This document shows, one piece after another, positions 24,371-36,322 of a DNA stretch of 64,000 nt. Position 1 is the first letter of the stretch. The number at the start of each line of letters is the position of its first letter. The notes under the pieces are model-generated. The model did no database searches. It was not told the DNA's origin and saw nothing but the letters and a program-made list of their open reading frames with translations. This DNA is from Diphasiastrum complanatum (Eukaryota; Streptophyta; Lycopodiopsida; Lycopodiales; Lycopodiaceae), in assembly GCA_029204225.1 (NCBI GenBank), contig CM055113.1:33758329-33822328 (forward strand), written 5' to 3'. The translations under genes and the position numbers were made by a program.

Positions 24371-24815
24371 CTCTTGGATAGCACCCAAGACCATACAGAA
24401 GAGCTTGAAGACAATACACAAAGCAATCCTCACAATGGAGGAAGAAACTGTGACAATGATCTATTGATCTCTCTCAACAATACAATAAGCTTCTCCAACC
24501 TGTTTCTCCATGCATTTTCTACTATTTATGGATGAGGAAGATGACTCTCTCTCCTCTCTCTATTAGGTACTTGACCCTAAATCTAAATATTCCCTATATA
24601 GGAAAAATAGCTAAAAATGACATATATGACCAAAATACATCAAAATGGTCTCATTTCGAAGGGTCTGAAGTTTGACACTTCTTCATACTGAAAAAATACA
24701 GTAAATAAAAAACTTTAGGCCTGGTTCACACGTGTGAAACTCTAGCACCAAAACTATGTGCAAAAATTGCCAATTTAGGCCTCAAACTAGCTAGGAAATG
24801 TTGACAATTTTCACA
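24370..24815 (-). repeat. 3' LTR of copia C (left edge uncertain)
   Basis: On the minus strand, TGTGAAAATTG at 24815-24805 follows a polypurine tract GGAAGAAGAGGGAG (24829-24816), the normal start of a copia 3' LTR. A TATATAGG box-like motif lies near 24592-24602. Its end near 24370 is a guess because no partner LTR is present. Confidence 0.55.
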
Positions 24816-26300
24816 CTCCCTCTTCTTCCTTTTTTCCTTTTTTTAACATAGATCTTGAACACATTCCAAGATTAGATCTATGCATATAATACAGGTCCTT
24901 TCTGAATGGTTTGGTGAAGATATCAGGCACACACTCCAATGAATAGACATGTTGAAGCTCCACCTCTTTGGCAATGACTTGATCCCTCACAAAGTGATGA
25001 GCAATCTCAATGTGCTTGCCCCTAGCATGGAAAACTGGATTGGTTGCCAAGCTTTGGGCTGTCTTCTTAGAATCCAGCAAGTGAAGATCCAATAGCATCC
25101 TCTTTATCCAAAGCATCTCCTTGGTGCATGTTGGCAATGCCTTGTATTCGGCCTCTAAGGAAGATAGAGAGATAGTAGGTTGCTTCTTTGCTAGCCATGA
25201 GATAGCTCCCTCTCCAAGATATATTGCAAAGGCACTTGTTAAACTCCTATCCATTTGATCACCTGCAAAATCTGAATCTGAGAAACCACAAAGGTTAGGT
25301 GAAGATCCTTCATACAAGATGCCAAAATCTCTAGATCCAGAGAGGTATCTTAGTACTCTCTTTCCTAGCTTCCAATGAGCCTCACTAGGATCTTGCATGA
25401 ATTGACTCAGTTTACCAACCACATAGCTTAGATCAGGTCTTGTGATTGTTAACCAAATAAGAGATCCTATGAGCTTTCTATAGAGAGTAATGTCCTCGAA
25501 GGATCTTTCATTACCTCTTATAGATAGCTTTACATTTGATTCCATAGGGATAGAAACTACTTTGCAATTTTCCATATGAAATCTTTTTTGAATAGAGTTA
25601 GAATACTTCTCTTGATAAATGAAAGTAGAACTAGAAGTCCTAACAATGTCTATTCCTAAGATATAGTGAAGCTTACCAAGATCTTGTATCTCAAACTTAC
25701 TTTTAAGTGCCATCTTGATGTCATCTATATCTTCATTGCTATCACCACTTAAGATTATGTCATCAACATAGATCAAAAGCAAAGTGATGTCACCATTATC
25801 ATTCAATCTAAAGTAGAGAGACTGATCATACTCACTCGTGATGAATTTTTGAGAGAGTAAGAAGGAATTGAGCTTAGCATACCAACTTCTTGGTGCTTGC
25901 TTAACCCCATACAAGCACTTTTGTAGGAAACACACATGATTAGGCTCATCATGTGAAACATAGCCCTCGGGTTGCTCCATGTAGATTTCCTCTTCAAGAT
26001 CACCATTCAAGAAAGCATTAGTAACATCCATTTGCCACATTTCCCAACCATAAAGAGTTGCAAGAGAGAAAAGAGTTCGAATTGTTACCATCTTTGCCAC
26101 GAGCGCAAGGGTCTCATCATAGTCAATGCCATACTCTTGAGCATACACTTTTGCCACCAATCTTGCCTTGTACCTTTTGATTGATCCATCTTCTTTAGTC
26201 TTGATCTCGAAGATCCACTTACACCCAATTGCCTTCTTGCCTTTTGGAAGTTCCACCAACCTCCAAGTGCTGTTCTTGATGAGTGCTTGATGCTCATGAA
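24811..26300 (-). pseudogene. Copia C reverse transcriptase-RNase H
   Basis: One long frame of 482 codons, extending upstream to about 26300, covers the whole reverse transcriptase and RNase H. Visible motifs are KKAIGCKWIFEIKTKEDGSI, QMDVTNAFLNGDLEEEIYM with a catalytic aspartate, LYGVKQAPRSWY, the active-site YVDDI in LLLIYVDDIILSGDSNED, GFSDSDFAGDQMDRSLTSA, LSSLEAEYKALPT and DIFTKPF at the end. It is intact across the catalytic core but has no gag, protease or integrase. Its 5' side is joined to a foreign LTR at 26300. Upstream residues EHQALIKNSTW confirm that coding sequence continued past the first methionine. Confidence 0.9.
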
Positions 26301-26770
26301 GTTGAAATTCCGATAGAATCTAGTGCAGTATGCAGATCACATCACACAATCACCATAGCCACTCCTCACAAGCTCTCATAGATGGCACAACAAAAGTTAT
26401 TAGATTACAAAGAAACACTGTACATATAGAGTATTCACAAACTGCATGAAAAGACAGGTGTCCTAAAATTGGCCTACCACCTGTCAAACTAAGGTCGGGC
26501 CCAATATGGCCAAATTCGATCGACAAACTTGGGACATGCCCCCAAATATAGCAAGTACTGTAAATAACTATGTACAGGCTAATTCTTCCTATGTGTGGCT
26601 ACCCGGCTAACCCTTGTAGCCATCTACGGGATCAGTGCCCGATCAATATATCTTAACGGGTCACGTCTTGATCATAACCATATACAGTAAACCAAATAAA
26701 CCGTACACTAATTACATCATCACATTTAGAGCTCATACTAATGAATTAGATCACAAGCTGATTTCTAACT
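26300..26770 (-). repeat. LTR E (copia-type), minus orientation
   Basis: On the minus strand it begins after a polypurine tract near 26782-26771 with GTTAGAAATCAGC and ends AATTTCAACT at 26300. Its last 145 bp are found again at 32195-32340 on the plus strand, there followed by a primer-binding site, which confirms this as an LTR end. Here the LTR abuts the copia C coding sequence, so its element appears to have landed in copia C. Confidence 0.8.
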
Positions 26771-29690
26771 CTCTCCCTTAAGCTCAAATGTGATAAGAGT
26801 GAGAAACAATATATTGTAGCAGCGTCTGGAGTGTCCAAAAGATGTTATGCATATCATAGCTACTATGTACTTGACTCACACTCAAGCACACCAACAAACC
26901 ACCAGGTTTAACTCACAAAGTATCATGTAAACACAATGCAAATATAGAGAGTCTACCACACTCTCGACCAACTGACTCATCTCCAATCCAATTTGACCAC
27001 AAGTGGACCACATGAGCGACATGGCTCAAACTGAGAAAATCCCACTGCCACCATGAGACTTACATCCTCCATCTAGCTAGGCTGACATCCTATCAGACAC
27101 TTACAAGCACAGACCTGTAAAGTTGACATACATGAGCGATTGAGGCTCAACCTGAGGAAATCTTACTGCCACCATAAGATTCACCCTCACCAGATAAACA
27201 ACTAGTAGACAATGACAAGTCAATGAGCATAAAATGACTACTTTGTTCCTGACGTAGCAAATGCACAACCACATACAACTCTGACTCAGATCTAAACTCC
27301 CATGACAATGACAAACCTGATACACTGCTCCACAACTAAAATGGCTTGATCAAAATTCACTTATCAATTGCAAAACCACAAAATCATCACACTCACCACT
27401 CACCAAGAGCACCCAAAGTGTGATTATCGATCGTTCTTCATCCTCTGCGTGTCCCACACACAGCTTGTCCAATGCAAGTCCGCTATCTTGCCCAATGGCT
27501 TTCAAATGGCACCACCTCGCACTTCCATCACCTGTGACTGCCAAAATGTGTGTACCTCCAAGCTAGCCCATATTTCCCTCCAAATGAGAAATTTTCAAGC
27601 TACAGATGTGTGTGTCAATGCAGCTATCACTTGACTCAACAATGCCACTGCCGATCATACCTATGAGAGCGTTTCCCCAAAACGCCACTTGACGTTGGTT
27701 GGTTTGAACCCCAAAAGTTGAACCTGATCACAAGAATTTTTCACCTGTAATCGGCATACCATGCCTGCCTCTCACCTGTGATTGCTTGCCCTCTCAAAAT
27801 TGTCGCCAATGATGAGTAGTCACGACGCCAATCTGCACTTCCGTCACCAAAACTAGCTTTCTCCACACAATTCCTCTACCATTCGCTCCCATATTGCATT
27901 TATCACTTCTAAACACCATGTTACCATGTTAGGAGTAAGTAACAATGATTCTGAAGCGATAATGCCTCATTGTACCACCCTGTAACATGTTTCACCAGCC
28001 AAAAATAGCCCCAAATTTGGCCCTACGGTACCCAAATAGCGAATGTAGCCCATCACTAGGTCACCTGCACTCCGGTTGGTAGAATGGTAACAAAAACACC
28101 TTTCTCCCTACTTTGTGACGTTGCTCTATCCGCTAGCTCTGAGCAGCCAGTTTCAGGGGTCAATTTGGTCCTAGAATGGCCAAAAAAGGTGCTTTCTAGC
28201 CAAAGATAGGCCCAAAACCAAATCGGCTTGCAAAATTGACTGTTTCTTCATTTCAAAGATTTTTAATGAAGAATTGCCCTTCTGGCACTTCGGGTCCAAT
28301 TTAAACTTCAATGTGAAGATTTCTAATGAATTTCTTCATGGAAATGGCCTTCAAGCCTTTTAGGGTCCTCTTAAGCCATATCTAATGGCTAATTCAAATC
28401 CCATGGCCCACACTTCATTCTTGAGGGTCGATCTGTACCATCCATTTTCGTAGGGTCCTATCCAACAGTCCCGATTAGACTTGCGCGCTGATCCCCCACC
28501 ATATAGTCGCTGGACTCCTCCAGCCGCTGCCGCACTAGCAACGCTGGGTGCGCGCGACTGCCTGTGGCTCCTCCATCTTCTTTCCTCCTTTGCTCTCTCC
28601 TCAAGCAAGAACCTTTCTTGCTAAAGCTATGGCTATGGTTCAATCTAGCTCTCTCCTTTGTGCACGGCCGCCCATGGCCTTTTACCATCTTGTTGACAGT
28701 GGCAGGGCGCCCCTCTAAAATGCCTTACAACATCAAATTTAGATGACCACAAATAGAGATCCACCACCTTCTGCTTGCAAACCCTAGCTCAAGGAAGAAT
28801 GGAGGTTTCTTGGACTTTGCTCAGTCTTTCTCTGAGTTTCTTCTTGCAGCCCCTGCCTGGATGAGGTCGCCCTACCTCAAGGCATCTCTGAGGCAATTTA
28901 TGGCTCTGAAATTGGTGCAATATTGACTCCAAATAGGCTGATTTTCTCACCAAACCATCAACACCCCACGAAACCAGAAATTTCTGAAAATTTCCACCCA
29001 ATTACACCCTATAAGCTACCATGTCTATGTAACACTGTTCTTTATAGCTCTCCTGCAAATCCAATTGCTTCAACCAGCTGCCTACACAGTCAATTACTTA
29101 GCTATCATCGATGATTTCCCTGAAATCATCGAAACTGCAAGATTTTTCGTGGATTCTCCCCAGAATCCACCTACGACGATCGTTCTGATTTTCCCCGAGG
29201 CTCCGATCAAAGGACCTTTGTTGTCTCTTGTCATCCGGACTGCCTATACCCCCGGTAGATGGTGTGGGCGATAGACATGAGAATGGATGCAGATGTATGA
29301 CGAGAGGTTGGTTGAAGAAGGAGACTAATTTTCCAATACTTATGTTTCCTCTTTTTTGAAAGATCTTCGTCGTGACTGGGGTACTTCTTCTGATTGAGTT
29401 GCTTCGGATTGCCCATCTGTCTTATTAGCCTTGTCGTTTTCATATTTGACTTGTGACCTTGGCTGTCGATCTTGCTGATGTTGTTGTTGGCAGTGTAATT
29501 GCTCTAGTGGATCCAAGCATATCCACTCTCCCCCCCGCCCAAAATCTGTTGGTGGGGATGTTGTTACTAGGAACTGTGCATGCTCAAGATTGGATCAGTG
29601 TGTTTAACGACTGGACTAAAGATTGGACAAATTTTAACTAAATTTGTGTCAATCTTACTGTAGTTGACTCAAAAATGAATATGACGATGA
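26771..29690 (-). mobile_element. Non-coding region next to LTR E, with 113-bp repeats
   Basis: Sequence upstream of LTR E's polypurine tract should be the 3' end of its internal region, but no RNase H or other polyprotein motif is seen for almost 3 kb. Two units containing GGTGGCAGT, TTTGAGCC-like and CGCTCATGT (reading on the minus strand) lie about 113 bp apart near 27015-27065 and 27128-27185. This fits a large non-autonomous LTR element, or simply old unrelated DNA further right. From 27650 on I see no structure I can name. Confidence 0.4.
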
Positions 29691-30575
29691 GCTGTTCTCA
29701 AAATTCGACATGACGGATCTGGGCGAAGCTCACTTCTGTCTTGGAATTCAAATCCATAGAGACAACTTAACAGATACAATTGGATAAATTGTAAATTAGC
29801 TCACTCACCAATGGATCCGGGCCTGCATTTGTCGAAGGACCAATGTCTCCACACCAAGCACAAAGAGGAGCAAATGAGAGGGTATGTATCGATCGATACT
29901 AGGATCTCTCCTGTACACAATGGTCTGTTCAAGACCAAATATCTCTTTTGATGTTAGCTCACTTAGCCAATACATGGCCAATCCTGGCATTACCCATTGG
30001 AAGGCTCTTATTCGAGTCATGAGGTATATTCGAGCTACCATGGACCAGTGCATCTGCTATGGAGATGTCAGCAACGACAATCTTCATCAGCTTAGTGGCT
30101 ATTCTGATGCAAGCTGGGGAGGAGATGCAGACAGTCGTAAGTCCACATCTAGATTTACATTCTTCTTCAACGGTGGTCCTATTTCATGGAACAATCATAA
30201 GCAAACCTCTATCGCACTTTTTCTACTGAAGCAAAATATATTGCTGCTTCTCAATCTATTAAGTAAGCGTTTTGGTTGAGAAATTTGCTATCAGATATCA
30301 ATCTTTATCAGAGCAGCCCTACAATTTTATTTTGTGATAATCAAAGTGCTATTATCTTATCGGCCAACTCTAGATTTCATTCTAGAAGCAAGCACATTGA
30401 GATCGGATATCACTACATCAGGGGCAAGGTTCTCAACAGAGAGGTAAGCTTAACGTACTGCAGAACGCAGGACATGGTTGCAGACATCTTCACGAAAGCA
30501 CTCAGTGTTAATGCACACAACAGATTTTGTGCATTGCTCAGTCTGAAGATCAAGGCATTCATGGATCCAGATTAA
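29690..30575 (+). pseudogene. Copia F connection-RNase H region
   Basis: A degenerate start (DLGEAHFCLGIQIHR) leads into the frame from 29884, with MYRSILGSLLYTMVCSRPNI, SGYSDASWGGDADSRKST and PISWNNHKQTSIAL, and, in a second frame, FCDNQSAIILSANSRFHSR, HIEIGYHYIRGKV and DMVADIFTKAL. It ends at TAA 30573. Reverse transcriptase proper and everything upstream are missing. It belongs to a different copia lineage from A, C and D. Confidence 0.85.
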
Positions 30576-30582
30576 GGGGGAG
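30574..30582 (+). promoter_or_regulatory. Polypurine tract of copia F
   Basis: AAGGGGGAG directly before TGTTGG, overlapping the stop codon of the polyprotein. Confidence 0.8.
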
Positions 30583-31140
30583 TGTTGGATTTATTCCCTC
30601 TAGCTCTCCTAAATCCCATTTTAATCTGCCTCCATTCATGCTGCATTTTTACTAATGTTGTCACGTAGTGTGCATATTTGCGTGCAAATTCGCACAGACG
30701 AAGAAAAGACGAAAGAATCGTGACACTGTTTCTACACAGTTTAAGCCAGCCAGTGCAAGTTCCTTGGGGATAATCGATGATGAATTACATTGAGATACAT
30801 TTTGATGGAGCAAGTAGTCAGCTTTGTAGAGCACGCAGTTTCGTCCGCTACTGTATTGTGCTCTACCGCATTATTGACATGTATACATGATATACTTAAT
30901 CTGATACAGATCATTGTTCTGCGTTCAGATCTATGTTAATATTGCTATGCTTATCATTCTTTTTGTCTGATCTTTCTAGTTGCTCTTACTGGTAATAGAC
31001 GATTAACATTTAGTCTTGTCTTTTGCAAATCATTCGCGACTAATTATCAGTCGAGCACAGTCTAGCTCTTCGCGAATCATTCACGACATATAATTTGTCT
31101 TGTTATTCGCGACAAATTATTCTTCTAGCACTTCATCTAT
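30583..31140 (+). repeat. 3' LTR of copia F (right edge uncertain)
   Basis: Begins TGTTGGATTTATTCCCTC after the polypurine tract. Near 31020-31115 a motif related to ATTCGCGAC recurs four times with both orientations. No partner LTR is in the window. Confidence 0.5.
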
Positions 31141-31261
31141 TAATGTTTGGCTACATAATCTAGAATGACCGTGATTTCTATCACTAAAGTTCTGCCATTC
31201 TGATAGGCGTAGTCATGCTTACGGAGAGAGTCGTATAGTTCATTCTGCCGCTCACGAACAT

Positions 31262-31318
31262 TTTTTGTTCGAGTTCATTTCTCGTTTGCTTCTTGTTCGA
31301 GTTCATTTCTCGTTCGTG
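31262..31318. repeat. Short tandem duplication
   Basis: TTGTTCGAGTTCATTTCTCG occurs twice, about 29 bp apart. Confidence 0.75.
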
Positions 31319-31344
31319 TTTGTCATAAATTCTTCCCCTCTCTC

Positions 31345-32194
31345 TCCAAACATTGACAAACCAAGAAGTTTGGCATAAGAGGCTGGGCCATCCCAACTTC
31401 AAATCTTTGGAGGTAATGGCAAAGAAAGAGCATGTTCTTGGTCTCCCTAAAAGTCTTGTTGCAAGTAATACATTTTGTGAACATTGTGCCTTGTCCAAAT
31501 CTCATTGACTTGCTTATACTAGATCTACTTCTAGATCTAAAGAAGCTTTTCAACTTGTGCATTCGGATCTTCATTCTTTTAGTACAACTAGAAATGGTGG
31601 GGAAAAAATGTATGAAACTTTTATTGATTACTTTAGTAGGTATACTTGGGTCTAATTTCTTAAAACCAAGGATGCATTGTTTGCTGCATTTGTCAAGTTT
31701 AAGAATGAAGTGGAAAATCAATTCAATACAAAGATCAAATGCTTGAGACAGATAATGGAGGGGAATACACTTCAAATAAGTTCAAAGATTTTTGCATAGC
31801 ACATGGGATTAAGAGGGAGTACTCTAGTCCTAGGACTCCACGACAGAATGGAGTGGCAGAATGGAAGAATAGAACCCTTTGTGAATGTGCCAAGACAATG
31901 AGACTACATGCTAATCTTGCTAAGTCCTATTGGGGGGAAGCTCTAGCATGTGCTAATTATCTTTGTAACAGGAGGACAAGTGCTTCTTTGAATGGTAAGA
32001 CTCCCTTTGAGGTCCTCTATGGTAGGAGGCCAAGCATTGTAGGATCTATGGTTGTACTTGTTTTGTCAACATCACTCTTGATGATAGAACTAAAGAAGAT
32101 CCTTCATCAAAGAAGGGTGTGTTTTTTTGGCTATAGTGAAGCAAGCAAGACTTACAAAGCGTACATTCCTTCTACGAATAAAGTTGTCATAAAT
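31345..32194 (+). pseudogene. Copia G pre-integrase and integrase fragment
   Basis: Pre-integrase sequence VWHKRLGHPNFKSLE and FCEHCALSKSH (zinc-binding His and Cys residues) is followed by DYFSRYTWV and, after a frame change near 31735, by ETDNGGEYTSNKFKDFC with the second catalytic aspartate and QNGVAEWKNRTL with the glutamate. The C-terminal core continues to YIPSTNKVVINAV and then runs without a break into LTR E sequence at 32195. Stops at about 31505 and 31655 show decay. Confidence 0.8.
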
Positions 32195-32340
32195 GCAGTT
32201 TGTGAATACTCTATATGTACAGTGTTTCTTTGTAATCTAGTAACTATTGTTGTGCCATCTATGAGAGCTTGTGAGGAGTGGCTATGGTGATTATGTGATG
32301 TGATCTGCATACTGCACTAGATTCTATCAGAATTTCAACT
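32195..32340 (+). repeat. 3' end of LTR E, plus orientation
   Basis: ATGCAGTTTGTGAATAC to AATTTCAACT matches the last 145 bp of LTR E at 26300-26447 (minus strand) with a few differences. Its left edge is fused to an integrase coding region. Confidence 0.85.
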
Positions 32341-32354
32341 TGGTATCAGAGCGG
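32341..32354 (+). promoter_or_regulatory. Primer-binding site after LTR E
   Basis: TGGTATCAGAGCGG is complementary to the 3' end of plant initiator methionine tRNA, the usual primer of copia elements. Confidence 0.85.
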
Positions 32355-33182
32355 CAGGGTGATGCAGGTATGCACAATCCGGTGGAGCTATGGGATAGCG
32401 TCTTTCACCAAGAAAAATAGCACCCTTCCATCTGTTTGTTTATCATTAGTTTACTATTCTTTTGAGAAATCTCCAATTTTTGATAGTCTTACCGAAGCAG
32501 TTGATAGATCATTGCAAATGTCTTGCGGAGACCAACGACCACCTATATTGGTTGTTTAGCCGGAAAAGACCTACAAAAGTAGGCGAAGCAGCTAAGAGAA
32601 ATAAAGAGAAAGATCCAAGAAGCTGAGGAGGAAAGAACAAAACTTAAGCAACAGATGAGTCAGATCAATCTTGATCAAAAGAAACTCTCTAGAGTAATGA
32701 TAGTTGAACCCCTCCTATGAAGCCCAAAGAGATCCAAAAGTAACGGATCAAAAGAAAGAGCCGTAGAAAAAGAAAGATGAAGACAACCGTGAACCTGCAA
32801 ATAAAGTGAGCTCCTCACCTAGCAAGTGGTGGTCAAAGCTCGACATTGCAAGGGTCCAAGGCTGCAACTGTAGAACTATATGTTCCTTCACCCTTTCGCT
32901 AGGCCCTCATCATGTTTCCTTGTCGTCACCAACCATTCCTCAAATCTGTTCCTACCGCCAATTTTTTGATGATGAGTCCATCCCCTTGAGACTAATAATC
33001 GAAGTTTGTGTAACTTGCAGATCAAAGGTTTTCCTTGAGACTGGAACTTCAACTGAGAGAAGAACCACGGAAACACCCAGAAGCAAATGAAGGATATAGA
33101 CCTCCCAGAAATTAGTGTCTGCCAAGAAACCAAAGACGAAACTGTCAATGGCAGATACAAGTGTCAAGTAGACCCCTCTTTA
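32355..33182 (+). mobile_element. Leader or gag-like relic after LTR E
   Basis: This should be the start of the element's internal region. A frame near 32590-32720 encodes a charged coiled-coil-like segment (REIKRKIQEAEEERTKLKQQ), as in some Gag proteins. The remainder is degraded and I cannot assign it. Confidence 0.35.
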
Positions 33183-33990
33183 AGAAAGTAGAGTGAGCCA
33201 CCTTTTGATGGTGACCTCTAGTGGAGGGCATTATTCCACTTGTAATTTGTGTAAGGTGGAAATGCCACTAGGATGCCACCTAAGGAGCTCTCTTGCTTAT
33301 TTAAGAGACCCCCTCTTTGTGAAGAGGAGCTTTTTATGAAATGTACTTACTCCATGCTGAAATGAGAAGAGCCTCCATGAGTTTTGGTGCATCCATTGAG
33401 CTCCTTGATCATGCTTGTTTCTTGAGTGAATGCATTCATGATCTTGCCCTTCCCTCCTATGAGTGTGGTTGTGGATTGTAGAGTGGATTAGTTTTCCTGT
33501 TTTCCTAGAGTGGATTAGTTTTCATTTCTTGTTTGTGGATTAATGTAGGAATCAACATTCAAGTAAACTAAATAGGCTAGAAATGTGATATAAATCTTGC
33601 ATATCCTCCAACATTCTAGTTCTTGATGTTCTTGGGATGTCCAAGAATCAAAAGACTGGTTGGTTTCTTGATTCTTGGACTTCTAAAGTGTTGTAGATCA
33701 ATTCTTGTTTCTTGTTTTGTCAATTTATGCAAGTATAGTAGTGCTTAGGATCTGATTTCAGTTCATTTTGCAGCAAAGTAGAAGTAGATTCCATCGTTGT
33801 TCAACTGAGCAGTAATGTAGATCATTTGCATGTTTTTGGGTTCTTGCTTGGTTGGCTGTTGGATTCATGAAGAGTCGGTTTCTTGATTGGTTTTTGGGTT
33901 GAGGGTCTTTAATGCAAGCTTAAGATTCGAGCTCGGTGGGAAGGGTGAAGGCGGGAAAGAACTATACTACAACACGATGAGTGGTTGAAT
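33183..33990 (+). repeat. LTR- or promoter-like sequence
   Basis: A CTTGCTTATTTAAGAGA motif at about 33291-33307 resembles a plant TATA region and is followed by a short GC-containing leader and poly-T. No second copy was found, so this is only a suggestion that a further LTR lies here. No gene is seen from 33400 to 33990. Confidence 0.3.
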
Positions 33991-34028
33991 GGTTGAGAGC
34001 AACAAATTTTGATATGTGCTAGAAGCGA

Positions 34029-35711
34029 CAAACATTGAACTTCCTAAGTTTAACTTCCAATGTGGCCTTTTAATATTATTTTAATCACATGGCCCAAAGT
34101 CTAGTTTATTCCAACATAGATAATTTACAAGCTCATTGGGCCATGTCTTACGCACGCAGGATGCCTCGACCCTCGCAACTTATTGTTAACGTTGGCCTCA
34201 AGGAATCTGTCAACAGTGGAAAATTGGAAACACTTATGAAAATGACTTTCAACAGTTGGAGGCCTGGTTAGTATGGTGGCGGAATAGAATACACAGTGCA
34301 TTAGATAACTTTATGGGTTACATTTTGATGGTTGTAAAGCAGATGATGGACCTCAAAGTGGAGTCAACAATACCAACCACAAATTTGTCTGAAGTTGTGC
34401 ATAGCATTTGGAAATCTGTGGATAGTTATTCCGCTAGATTGAGCTTATATGATGTTGCAGTTGGGGACATGGCAAATGCTATATTGCAAGGTGCCAGAGA
34501 AAAGTCCTTTTTGGCTGGTCATCATATAGATGCAGGTCCCTCTCATTACAAAATCTAATGGATAGATTGAGATCCGGTCGAAGGTCTTCCATTATTGGTG
34601 CTTCTTTTTCAGAGAGTGTACGTAATATTGTTGAAACAATTGATCTTACTACTAACGACAATACTGCCAGTTCCACTATTGAAGCTGTCAGACGCAAAAG
34701 ACATTGGACAAGTTGGAATGCAGATCATGAAAATGTCTCGCATCGACCAGATGTGGAATATATTTAAAAAATGCTTAGGCATAGCCATCCTACAAGAAGT
34801 GGTCATAAAAACATTCCGCCAAATTTATGCTGAAGTGTGGCTTCCTCTTCACATATGCAAAGTATCTCAAATTTGCAAGGATGTGTTATCCATGATAGCT
34901 TGTGGGTTATACGTAGGGTCAATGTAGGGAGTCGTGTAAAATGTCAAGGAATGAAATATGTGGGTAGAGGTAGATGCAATAGCCAGATTAGTTCCGTTGT
35001 TGCTCCGTGTTTCTTTAAAAAAAAAACATGTTAATGGTGAAACAAATCAATTCATGTGGTTTTGTGCTACTGATGTTAGATGCACATGGTCGATGAACAA
35101 CGATATTGTGACACCTCCTCTACCGATAGGAGCAAAATTGGTTTGTCCAAATAGGCACAAATCTGACTCAAGATGAACTTGATTGTTTGAATAGTGGTGG
35201 TTGTATTCTAGAGACCAAAACAGATTTAGCAAATCCTACATCCACCATGTTCCCTGACCATAGTAGCAACTATGAAAATGAGGACCATAATGTTGGTTGT
35301 GAACTGCATCTAGGAGACCCTATGTCATCTGGCAAAAGAAAGGTCATGCAAAAAAGATCTAGTGTTTCTGTTGCTGCCAAAGAGAGAATTAGTAGAGGAC
35401 TTAGCTTGAATTGTAAAGTACTTCAAACTGATAAAAATCAAAACAATGATGTAGAAATTTTTAAAATAGAGAGCTATGATAGCAGCAACATGGGATCAAC
35501 ATACCAAGTGGTTGTGAGCCATCATGCACATGTTTTGATTTTTATTAAAAACATGTCATCAAATAGGTATGTTCCGTGCAAACATATGTCCTATGTTTTT
35601 CTCAAACTCAAAGGATTGGACGTGAATCAAAACATGTTCATCCACCAACCACGGTTGAGCAATCGGGAAATCTTTTATGTGATAGGCATGTCAAGACCAA
35701 TGCAGTTGTGA
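34029..35711 (+). pseudogene. Mutator-like (MULE) transposase relic with SWIM-like end
   Basis: The plus strand encodes, in several frames, EAWLVWWRNRIHSALDNFMG, IPTTNLSEVVHSIWKSVDSY and LYDVAVGDMANAILQGA, then a linker, and near 35515-35640 RYVPCKHMSYVFLKLKGLDV. The TTNLSEV...W block followed much later by a PCKH-type zinc-binding segment matches MULE-like transposases, which end in a SWIM zinc finger; the first cysteines of the finger are not seen. Stops at about 34257, 34558 and 34925 break it. The catalytic N-terminal half is missing or lies unrecognised before 34029. Confidence 0.5.
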
Positions 35712-36302
35712 AGCAAAGAGAAACATAATAATTACTGCATTATAGCGAATTTTATGCAGTTGAAATGTTATTATTTTTGGATATTGGCACATTTTTTGTC
35801 TATCATGCCCCCACTGTTTGGCCAGCTATCTTTTGTTGGTGCATAAGATGTCAATGATATACATAATTGCACTTTTTGTCATTTTTTTAAAAAGGATGCT
35901 TTTTAAAATGGTCATTTGTATAGTTTGTTACACTAAAAAGAGACATTTTCTATGTTGCTGGGTGATTGTTATGATGAGCATTTTTTAACATGTTAAACTC
36001 ACTAAACTCGTAAAAATTCACTCACTAAATGCACAAACCCCTATCTCAATCACTAGTCAAAAGGAGACCGTTGTCGCTTCCTAGCACGAAGACAACATTA
36101 ACTAGCGAACCCGTGGGCTCGCGACCAGTGGAATAAAAGGCCCATGCTATTTTCGGGCAAGCGGGGCGGGCTCCGGCGGCGCGTATAGGAATTTTTTATG
36201 GTAGCCACGAGTCCCGGCTTGAAAATTTTCCCTGGGCAGGTGAGTTGTGTTATGGGGCACCAGGGTTTGGAGACTTTCTCGGGCCCAACCCACAAACCCA
36301 CA

Positions 36303-36322
36303 CGCTAAACCCTAAACCCTAA
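36303..36322. repeat. Short telomere-like repeat
   Basis: AAACCCTAAACCCTAAA, two and a half plant telomere units. The AAACCCTA motif (telo box) is also common in promoters of plant translation-related and housekeeping genes, and a related run lies near 36886-36912. It lies about 780 bp before the PPR gene. Confidence 0.7.

Noticed and set aside
28360-28690. Possible gene on the minus strand rich in S, R and G
   Set aside because: Two overlapping short frames, no motif, in a region with no other coding signs.
36303-36322. Telomere or interstitial telomeric tract
   Set aside because: Only about two and a half AAACCCT units; more likely a promoter telo-box than telomeric DNA.
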